Of a DNA stretch of 51,884 nucleotides, positions 19,444 through 25,469 are shown in pieces. The stretch lies in assembly GCF_008630535.1 (NCBI RefSeq), contig NZ_VWPH01000022.1:1-51884 (forward strand). The letters run 5' to 3'. Position 1 is the first letter of the stretch, and each line of letters opens with the position of its first letter. Both the position numbers and the translations under genes were made by a program. Origin of the DNA: Saccharopolyspora hirsuta (lineage in GTDB: Bacteria > Actinomycetota > Actinomycetes > Mycobacteriales > Pseudonocardiaceae). The notes under the pieces were generated by a model that saw only the letters and a program-made list of their open reading frames with translations, did no database searches and was not told the DNA's origin.

Positions 19444-20523
19444 TCAGTGCATCGCCAGGGCTGGCCAGCCCGGCCCGTTCAGCGTGCCCGCCGCCAACCC
19501 CAGGTAGACGGCGGCCAGGTCGAACCTGGCGGCCAGCGCGGCGGACCTCAGCACCGCGTCGTCGCGCACCGATTCACCCGGGCTGACCAGGTCCGCGCCG
19601 GGCAGGTCCCGCACCGCGCCCCGTTCCTGGGCCTCCCCCTGCGCGTCGTACCGCGCGCTGACCAGGAACACTCGCAGGGCGGCGCCCGGGTTGTCCTCGG
19701 GGTCTGCGAACAGGTCCGCTTCGGACCCGACCGAGGCGGCGGCCCGGTGCAGGGCCCGCTCCGCCACGGCCTGCTGGTAGTCGGCCACGTGGCAGGGCGT
19801 CGCGGCGTGGGCGCCGAGCGCGAAGGCGCCGTGCACGGCCACCGCCGTGGACACCGGGTCCAGCCCCCACAGCAGCGGCGCGCGGTCGGCCAGCCGCATC
19901 GCCAGGGACTTCGCCGGGTTGGTCAGCGTCTCGTGGTTCGGGTGCGCGCGCTCGGCCTCTTTGTCCAGCTCGTCGGCCAGCTGGTCGGCGTCGAAGCGCA
20001 CCAGGTCGAGCGCGCCGAAGGTGCTGAGCCCGACCGCCAAGGCGTGCGCGAAGGACAGCGCGGGCGGTACCGGGATGCGCGGCGGCAGCACCTTGGCGCG
20101 GCCTGCGCCCGCTGCGGCGACCGGGCCGTCCGGCGGGACGGCCAGCACGACCGTCGCGCCGCGGCGGCAGGCGGTCGACACCGATTCGGCCAGCACCGCG
20201 TCACCGACGTCGTCGCTGTGCGCGAACACCACGTCCAGCGCGCCGATCCAGGCCGGGACGGTGTCGGTGACCACCACCGGCACCGGGCAGCGCGGCCCGG
20301 CCAGCGCGGTCAGCAGGCGGCAGACGCCGGGGCCCACCCCGGGGCGGGCCAGCAGCACCACCGCGCGGGGGCGGCCGTCGGCCAGGTCGTCCATGCCCAC
20401 CTCGGTCGCGGTCTCGGTCGCCGCGCGGACCTGCGCGCCCGAGAGGGCCGCGAGCCGCAGCAGGCCACCGGAGTCGGCGTCGACCAGGCGGGCCGGGTCG
20501 TCGAAGAGACTGTCGTCCAGCAC
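19444..20523 (-). CDS. SIS-type sugar-phosphate isomerase-like protein (Rv3256c-like)
   Basis: This 359-residue protein sits between manA and pmmA exactly where mycobacteria have Rv3256c. The sequence has the alternating strand-helix pattern of two SIS domains, for example PRAVVLLARPGVGPGVCRLL and VPVVVTDTVPAWIGALDVVFAHS. The catalytic residues of phosphoglucose or phosphomannose isomerases are not obvious. It begins with GTG after a GGGGAGGGG site, 6 bp after the Trm112-like stop codon, so the genes are probably co-transcribed. A supporting or degenerate isomerase role in mannose metabolism is inferred from context. Confidence 0.75.
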   Translation of the reverse strand: MLDDSLFDDPARLVDADSGGLLRLAALSGAQVRAATETATEVGMDDLADGRPRAVVLLARPGVGPGVCRLLTALAGPRCPVPVVVTDTVPAWIGALDVVFAHSDDVGDAVLAESVSTACRRGATVVLAVPPDGPVAAAGAGRAKVLPPRIPVPPALSFAHALAVGLSTFGALDLVRFDADQLADELDKEAERAHPNHETLTNPAKSLAMRLADRAPLLWGLDPVSTAVAVHGAFALGAHAATPCHVADYQQAVAERALHRAAASVGSEADLFADPEDNPGAALRVFLVSARYDAQGEAQERGAVRDLPGADLVSPGESVRDDAVLRSAALAARFDLAAVYLGLAAGTLNGPGWPALAMH

Positions 20524-20529
20524 CGGGCG

Positions 20530-20745
20530 TCACCCCTCCCCGGAAGCGCCGGGCGCCGGTCCCCCGACCGCTTCTTCCAGCAGCAGCACCGGAATTCCGT
20601 CCCGGACCGGGAAGGCGCGCCCGCAGTAGGTGCAGGTCAGGTAGTCGGCCTGGGGGTCGTCACCCAGCCCCGGCCGGAGCTGGGCGTGCTGCGGGCACGG
20701 GCAAGCCAGGACCTCCAGCAACTGCGGTTCCAGGTCAACGGCCAC
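20530..20745 (-). CDS. Trm112-like small zinc-ribbon protein
   Basis: This 71-residue protein shows the Trm112/YcaR pattern. LLEVLACP with Cys at 15 and 17 comes first, then LTCTYCGRAFPVRDGIPVLL with Cys38 and Cys41. These can bind zinc, though the first pair reads CPC rather than CPxC. Members of this family serve as activating partners of methyltransferases, or are of unknown use in actinobacteria. GTG 20745 has GGGGAGGAAAA directly before it, a strong ribosome site, which rules out the longer open frame upstream. It is tightly spaced with the SIS-type gene. Confidence 0.85.
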   Translation of the reverse strand: MAVDLEPQLLEVLACPCPQHAQLRPGLGDDPQADYLTCTYCGRAFPVRDGIPVLLLEEAVGGPAPGASGEG

Positions 20746-20812
20746 TTTTCCTCCCCAAACTCGCCCGCGCCCCCGGCGCGGCCTCGCGCTCCGACCTCTC
20801 GCGGCCGACGCT

Positions 20813-22162
20813 TCACCCTCGGACGACCGCGAGCACCTCGTCGCGCAGCGCGGCCATCGCGTCAGTGTCCCTCGCCTCCACGTTGAGCCGGAGCAGCGGT
20901 TCGGTGTTGGACGGGCGCAGGTTGAACCAGGAGCCGTCCGACAGCTCCACGGTAAGCCCGTCGAGCTCGTCCACACGAGCGCCCGACCGGCCCCCGAAGG
21001 TGGCCGCGACGGCGCGCATCCGGCCCTGCTGGTCGTCCACCGTCGAGTTGATCTCGCCGGAGGCGGCGTAGCGCGAGTAGTCGGCCATCAGCTCCGACAG
21101 CGGCTGGTCCTGGCCGCCGAGCGCGGCCAGCACGTGCAGCGCGGCCAGCATGCCGGAGTCGGCCCGCCAGAAGTCCCGGAAGTAGTAGTGCGCGGAGTGC
21201 TCGCCGCCGAAGATCGCCCCGGTCTCGGCCATCGTCTGCTTGATGAAGGAGTGGCCGACGCGGGTGCGCACCGGCTTGCCGCCGTGCTCGGCGACGATCT
21301 CCGGCACCGCCTTGGAGGTGATCAGGTTGTGGATGATCGTCCCGCCGGGCTCCTTGGCCAGCTCGCGGACCGCGACCAGCGCGGTGATCGCGCTCGGCGA
21401 GACCGGTTCGGCGCGCTCGTCGACCACGAAGCAGCGGTCGGCGTCGCCGTCGAAGGCCAGCCCGGCGTCGGCGCCCACCTCGCGGACCTTGGCCTGCAGG
21501 TCGACCAGGTTGGCCGGGTCCAGCGGGTTGGCCTCGTGGTTGGGGAAGCTGCCGTCGAGCTCGAAGTACATCGGGACCAGTTCGACCGGCAGCCCGTCGA
21601 ACACGGTGGGCACGGTGTGCCCGCCCATCCCGTTGCCCGCGTCCACCACGACCTTCAGCGGGCGGATGCCGCTGAGGTCGACCAGCTCGCGCAGGAAGGC
21701 AGAGTACTCGGCCGCCATGTCCCGGCTGCTCACGCTGCCCTTGGCGCCGAGAAACTCGGGCACGCCGTGGGCGACCAGCTCCTGGATCTCGGACAGGCCG
21801 CTGTCCTGCCCGACCGGGGCCGCACCGGCCCGGCAGAGCTTGATGCCGTTGTACTGGGCCGGGTTGTGGCTGGCGGTGAACATCGCGCCCGGCAGCTCCA
21901 GCCGACCGGAGGCGAAGTAGAGCATGTCGGTGCTGGCCAGCCCGATGTTGATCACGTCGACGCCCTGGCCGGTGACGCCCTCGGCGAAGGCCTCGGCCAG
22001 GCCCGGCGAGGATTCCCGCATGTCGTGCCCGACGACCACGGCAGGGCCGCCCACGAGCCGGGTGAAGGCGGCGCCGATCTCCCGCACCACGTCGGCGTCG
22101 AGACCTTCCCCGACCACCCCGCGGATGTCGTACGCCTTGACGATCCCCGACAGGTCCCGCAC
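20813..22162 (-). CDS. pmmA: Phosphomannomutase/phosphoglucomutase
   Basis: The enzyme moves phosphate between C6 and C1 of mannose, giving mannose-1-phosphate for the guanylyltransferase at 33.5-34.6 kb. The phosphoserine loop is TASHNPAQYNG with Ser98. The metal loop is AFDGDADRCFVVDE near residue 246. A GGEHSAHYYF sugar-binding loop and the C-terminal RPSNTEPLLRLNVEA phosphate-binding motif follow. Length is 449 residues. GTG 22162 follows a GGGAGGG site, so the extra upstream codons are not used. It heads the mannose group and corresponds to Rv3257c. Confidence 0.94.
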   Translation of the reverse strand: MRDLSGIVKAYDIRGVVGEGLDADVVREIGAAFTRLVGGPAVVVGHDMRESSPGLAEAFAEGVTGQGVDVINIGLASTDMLYFASGRLELPGAMFTASHNPAQYNGIKLCRAGAAPVGQDSGLSEIQELVAHGVPEFLGAKGSVSSRDMAAEYSAFLRELVDLSGIRPLKVVVDAGNGMGGHTVPTVFDGLPVELVPMYFELDGSFPNHEANPLDPANLVDLQAKVREVGADAGLAFDGDADRCFVVDERAEPVSPSAITALVAVRELAKEPGGTIIHNLITSKAVPEIVAEHGGKPVRTRVGHSFIKQTMAETGAIFGGEHSAHYYFRDFWRADSGMLAALHVLAALGGQDQPLSELMADYSRYAASGEINSTVDDQQGRMRAVAATFGGRSGARVDELDGLTVELSDGSWFNLRPSNTEPLLRLNVEARDTDAMAALRDEVLAVVRG

Positions 22163-22272
22163 GCTGCACCCTCCCCGATTCCGCGCCAGACACGACGTGG
22201 TTGGCAGCCTACCGGCGATCGATCGGGTGTTGGCGTCCGCTGGGAGCACGCGAGCTGTTCGTCACGATCAAT

Positions 22273-22641
22273 TCACTCGTCGATCGGATCGGGCAGCGCC
22301 CGCAGGTGCCCGCGGCGGCTGCCGCCGGGCGCGAGCCCCTGGGGTTCCACCGGCCGGTCCGGCCGCCCGGCCTCCCGGACCGCCTCGGCCAGCGCGGTCA
22401 GGTCGTCGTCGGAGGGCTCCGGCGGGGCGAACTCGCCCTCGTGCCGCACGACCTCCCAGCCCTTCGGCACGGTGAGCCGCAGCGCGTGCGCTTCGCACAG
22501 GTCGTAGCTGTGCGGTTCAGCGTAGGTGGCCAGCGGGCCGACGACCGCCGTGGAGTCCGCGTAGGCATAAGTGAGCGTGGCGACGGCCGGGTTGAGACAC
22601 CCGGTCCGCGAGCACCGCCTCACGCTCCGCACGACACGCAC
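22273..22641 (-). CDS. DUF3499 protein (Rv3258c-like)
   Basis: This conserved actinobacterial protein has no known function. The core is unmistakable: RRCSRTGCLNPAVATLTYAYADSTAVVG, then PLATYAEPHSYDLCEAHALRL. Cys10, Cys15, Cys49 and His52 look like a zinc-binding set. Start choice is uncertain: GTG 22641 is used, with GTG 22632, GTG 22623 and ATG 22722 as alternatives, and none has a clear ribosome site. It is encoded just upstream of pmmA, as in mycobacteria, and is divergent from the zincin-like gene across a 254-bp gap. Confidence 0.8.
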   Translation of the reverse strand: MRVVRSVRRCSRTGCLNPAVATLTYAYADSTAVVGPLATYAEPHSYDLCEAHALRLTVPKGWEVVRHEGEFAPPEPSDDDLTALAEAVREAGRPDRPVEPQGLAPGGSRRGHLRALPDPIDE

Positions 22642-22797
22642 GATAGCGCGCCCGCTCCGGTGCGCGGCGAAGGCACGCGGAAACCGGCGCCGAAGGCGCG
22701 GCTGAGCTCCGGGTTCGGCCATGTCCGCCCTGCGCGAACAGATCTCCGGAGCCGGACGTTTCGCCTGGTCGGCGACGCCTTCCGCCGTCACGCCGGG

Positions 22798-22825
22798 GGC
22801 TGCGCCCGGCGCCCGGGGCGCAGCC
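22798..22825. other. GC-rich hairpin in the DUF3499/zincin-like divergent gap
   Basis: GGCTGCGCCC (22798-22807) and GGGCGCAGCC (22816-22825) form a perfect 10-bp stem with an 8-nt loop. It lies between two divergent genes, so it is more likely a leader structure or operator than a terminator. Confidence 0.4.
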
Positions 22826-22883
22826 GCTCGGCCCGCGCCTGCCCACCGGACAAGCACTGTCCCGTCCTCGGCGGCGGAAGGCG

Positions 22884-22889
22884 TACTCT
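22884..22889 (+). promoter_or_regulatory. Possible leaderless -10 element for the zincin-like gene
   Basis: TACTCT ends 6 bp before the GTG at 22896 with no ribosome site between, as expected for a transcript starting at the start codon. Confidence 0.4.
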
Positions 22890-22895
22890 CGGCCC

Positions 22896-23369
22896 GTGGT
22901 GACCGCACGTGGATCTCGGCGCCGTGTCCGCTTCCGGCGGGACCGGCGCGGCCGCGGCCTGCGCGGACCGCTGTACCCGTCCTCGGTCCCGGTGTCGCGC
23001 AGCCGTTCGCAGCGCTTCGACGCGCTGGTGCTGGAGGCGCTGGAGCCGATCGAGCAGCGCTGGCACGCCGAGCTGACGCAGCTGGACGTCGCCGTCGACG
23101 AGGTGCCGGAGATCACCAGCACGACGCCCGAGAAGGTCGTGTGGGACGACGACGTGGTGGTGGACTCCAACGTCCCGCTGGCCCGGCTGGTCCCGGCCGG
23201 GGTGGACCGCCGGGGGCTGCCCACGCGCGCGCGGATCGTGCTGTACCGGCGGCCGCTGGAGGCGCGGGCGCGCGACGGCACGGACATGGCGGACCTGCTG
23301 CACGACGTCCTGGTCGAGCAGGTGGCCACCTACCTGGGCCTGGACCCGGACGTCATCGAAGGGCAGTGA
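22896..23369 (+). CDS. Zincin-like metallopeptidase-family protein lacking HExxH (Rv3259-like)
   Basis: This 157-residue protein matches the position and shape of Rv3259, assigned to the type 1 zincin-like family. An Arg-rich N-terminus comes first, then SQRFDALVLEALEPIEQRW and the RARIVLYRRPLE strand. The helix that should hold HExxH reads LLHDVLVEQVATYLGLDPD. His136 and Glu141 remain, but the catalytic Glu and second His are absent, so peptidase activity is doubtful. Its stop codon overlaps the end of the convergent MocR gene by 17 bp. The start appears leaderless. Confidence 0.75.
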   Translation: MVTARGSRRRVRFRRDRRGRGLRGPLYPSSVPVSRSRSQRFDALVLEALEPIEQRWHAELTQLDVAVDEVPEITSTTPEKVVWDDDVVVDSNVPLARLVPAGVDRRGLPTRARIVLYRRPLEARARDGTDMADLLHDVLVEQVATYLGLDPDVIEGQ

Positions 23370-24750
23370 CCAGGGCCTCCAGCGCGGCGGCGTACCCGTG
23401 CTCGGGCGGCGTGGTGTAGCCGACGACCAGCCCGTCCACCACCGGCATCGCGGCGTCCGGGTGCCGGAAGTCGGCGAGCCCGTCCAGCGCGATGCCGCGC
23501 TCGGCGGCGGCTGCGGTGGCGGCCCGCTCGGTGCCGGGCGGCAGGCGGAGCACGGCGTGCAGACCTGCGGCGATACCGCTCGCGGTGATGTGCGGGACGT
23601 GGTCGGCCAGCGCCGCGACCAGCTGGTCCCGGCGACGCCGGTAGCGCTGCCGCGCGCGGCGGACGTGGCGGTCGTAGTGCCCGGACTCGATGAAGTCGGC
23701 CAGCGCCAGCTGGTCCAGGACGCCCGTCCAGCGCTCCCGAGCGCCCTTCACCGCGAGCACCTCGTCCACCAGGTGTTCGGGCAGCACCATCCAGCCGACG
23801 CGCACCGCCGGGGACAGGCTCTTGCTGACCGACCCCAGGTAGATCACCCGCTCCGGGTCGAGCCCCTGCACCGCGCCGACCGGTTCCCGGTCGTAGCGGA
23901 ACTCGCCGTCGTAGTCGTCCTCCAGGACCAGGCCGCCGGTGGAGCGGGCCCAGTCCACGGCCGCGGCGCGGCGCTCCGGGTGCAGCGGGCCGCCGGTCGG
24001 GAACTGGTGGGCGGGCGTGAGCAGCGCGGCGCGCACCCGCGTGCCCAGCTCGTCGGTGCGGGCGCCGTGCTCGTCCAGCGTGAGCGGGATCGTGCGGACC
24101 CCGGCCGAGGTCAGCAGCTGCCGGTGGAAGGGCAGGCCGTAGGACTCCACCGCTAGCGGACCGCGCAGGACCCCGTCGAACAGCAGCTCCAGGGCGTGGC
24201 CGAACCCGGAGCAGATGACGATCCGCTCCGGCTCCGATCGCACGCCGCGGGCGCGGGCGAGGTAGTCGGCCAGCGCTCGGCGCAGCTCCGGCCTGCCGTG
24301 CGGGTCGCCGGGGCCGAAGGCCTCGTTCGGTGCCGCGTTGAGGGCGCGGCGGGCCGACGCCGACCAGGCGGTTCGCGGGAAGGCGGAGCTGTCGGGCTGC
24401 CCCTGTCGCAGGTCGTGGATCGGAGCTGGGCTCCGCGGCGGTCGGACCGGTCGGCCGGGGCGGCGCGGTTCGGCGCGATGCGCGACGCGGGTTCCCGAGC
24501 CCTGGCGGGCCGTGAGCCAGCCCTCGGCGATCAGCTCGGAGTAGGCGGCGGCGACGGTGTTGCGGGCCAGGCCGAGGTCCGCCGCCAGCGAGCGGTACGG
24601 CGGCAGCCGGGAGCCCGAGGCCAGTCGTCCGGACCGGATCGCCTCGCGCAGCGCGGCGGTGAGCACCGACCGGCGGCTGCCCGGCGCGGAGAGGTCCAGG
24701 TGCAGGTCGCTGCCCGCCGACGCGGCGGAATTGGCCCAAGAATTCGCCAC
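23353..24750 (-). CDS. MocR/PdxR-type regulator (GntR domain plus aminotransferase-like domain)
   Basis: This 465-residue protein joins a GntR winged helix (about 20-90, with GSRLPPYRSLAADLGLARNT) to a fold-type I PLP domain. The PLP-binding Lys310 lies in YLGSVSKSLSPAVRVG, and LLTPAHQFPTGG and the DDYDGEFRYD block are also present. MocR regulators sense PLP or an amino-acid adduct and often control a divergent gene. Here that is the AhpD-like gene, 47 bp away. The minus strand has TAGAGT ending 8 bp before the GTG, suggesting a leaderless message. The PLP domain probably does not act as a transaminase, but the sequence does not rule that out. Confidence 0.9.
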   Translation of the reverse strand: MANSWANSAASAGSDLHLDLSAPGSRRSVLTAALREAIRSGRLASGSRLPPYRSLAADLGLARNTVAAAYSELIAEGWLTARQGSGTRVAHRAEPRRPGRPVRPPRSPAPIHDLRQGQPDSSAFPRTAWSASARRALNAAPNEAFGPGDPHGRPELRRALADYLARARGVRSEPERIVICSGFGHALELLFDGVLRGPLAVESYGLPFHRQLLTSAGVRTIPLTLDEHGARTDELGTRVRAALLTPAHQFPTGGPLHPERRAAAVDWARSTGGLVLEDDYDGEFRYDREPVGAVQGLDPERVIYLGSVSKSLSPAVRVGWMVLPEHLVDEVLAVKGARERWTGVLDQLALADFIESGHYDRHVRRARQRYRRRRDQLVAALADHVPHITASGIAAGLHAVLRLPPGTERAATAAAAERGIALDGLADFRHPDAAMPVVDGLVVGYTTPPEHGYAAALEALVTALR

Positions 24751-24758
24751 GGAATTGC

Positions 24759-24790
24759 ACTCTACGGCCGGTCGATGTGCTCGTTAGCGT
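24759..24790. promoter_or_regulatory. Divergent leaderless promoters of the MocR and AhpD-like genes
   Basis: TAGAGT on the minus strand (24759-24764) serves the MocR gene, and TAGCGT on the plus strand (24785-24790) ends 7 bp before the AhpD-like ATG. The two -10 elements are only 20 bp apart, so the promoters overlap and one bound regulator would affect both. Confidence 0.5.
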
Positions 24791-24797
24791 CGGACGC

Positions 24798-25259
24798 ATG
24801 ACGAACCAGAACCGCATCGACTTCGCCCGGACCGCACCGAAGGTCTACCGCGCTCAGCGCGCCTTCGAGGACGCGGCCGGTGAAGGTCTCGACCCCGAGC
24901 TGGGCGAGCTGGTGCGAATCCGCGCGTCCCAGCTCAACGGGTGCGCGTACTGCCTGCACATGCACGTGAACGACGCCCGCAAGGCGGGTGCGGACGAGGA
25001 CCGGCTGCACATGGTCTCGGTGTGGCGGGAGGCAGCGCGCTTCTTCACCGAGCGGGAGCTGGCGGCGCTGGAGCTGACCGAGGCGGTCACCCGGGTGTCC
25101 GAGCGCGGCGTGCCCGACGAGGTCTACGCCCGCGCGGCCGAGCAGTTCGAGCCCGCGGAGCTGGCCAGCCTGCTGGCGCTGATCCTCAGCATCAACACCT
25201 GGAACCGGATCGCGATCGCCACGGCGAAGATCCCCGGCACCGACGAGCGCACCGCCTGA
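24798..25259 (+). CDS. Carboxymuconolactone decarboxylase-family (AhpD-like) protein
   Basis: This 153-residue protein has the AhpD redox motif: Cys49 and Cys52 in NGCAYCLHMH with His56, the CxxCxxxH pattern that supports peroxidase or disulfide-relay activity. The ELGELVRIRASQLNGC helix before it and the IAIATAKIPGT end are also family-typical. ATG 24798 is the start; seven upstream codons in frame overlap the promoter. A divergent MocR regulator suggests control by an amino-acid or amine signal. The actual substrate is unknown. Confidence 0.87.
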   Translation: MTNQNRIDFARTAPKVYRAQRAFEDAAGEGLDPELGELVRIRASQLNGCAYCLHMHVNDARKAGADEDRLHMVSVWREAARFFTERELAALELTEAVTRVSERGVPDEVYARAAEQFEPAELASLLALILSINTWNRIAIATAKIPGTDERTA

Positions 25260-25283
25260 CCCCGGCCCGTCGGGGCTCAGCCT

Positions 25284-25327
25284 GCGATTTCAATGGAAAT
25301 CAGATGTCCGATTTCCATTGAAATCGC
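25284..25327. repeat. Intergenic palindrome, TTTCAATGGAAA family, copy 1
   Basis: A perfect 18-bp inverted repeat, GCGATTTCAATGGAAATC and its complement, is separated by 8 bp. The same core recurs as a perfect 34-bp palindrome at 36339-36372. The copy lies 25 bp after the AhpD-like stop codon, in a gap between convergent genes. Confidence 0.85.
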
Positions 25328-25343
25328 GGGAGGTGCCCGCAGG

Positions 25344-25374
25344 CGTCGGCGTGTCAGGACCCGACACGCCGACG
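25344..25374. terminator. Bidirectional terminator-like hairpin between convergent genes
   Basis: CGTCGGCGTGTC and GACACGCCGACG form a perfect 12-bp stem with a 7-nt loop, midway in the gap between the AhpD-like gene and the convergent membrane glycosyltransferase-like gene. Part of this motif, CCCGACACGCCGACGG, recurs at about 36049-36065 beside another palindrome copy. Confidence 0.6.
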
Positions 25375-25379
25375 GGCCG

Positions 25380-25446
25380 CGAGTTCCCTTGAAATCGCAG
25401 GTGCGAGTTCCATTGAAATCGCGGGTGCGAGTTCCATTGAAATCGC
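25380..25446. repeat. Three tandem 24-bp repeats carrying TTGAAATCGC
   Basis: The unit CGAGTTCC(A/C)TTGAAATCGC begins at 25380, 25404 and 25428, a period of exactly 24 bp; copies 2 and 3 are identical over the unit. Each is a half-site of the palindrome at 25284-25327. The last copy ends 24 bp before the stop codon of the convergent gene. Confidence 0.85.
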
Positions 25447-25469
25447 GGGTCACCCCCGGCGGACCGCCG

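Noticed and set aside
25380..25446. CRISPR-like array
   Set aside because: There are three 24-bp units with almost no unique spacer and no cas genes nearby; it is a simple tandem repeat.
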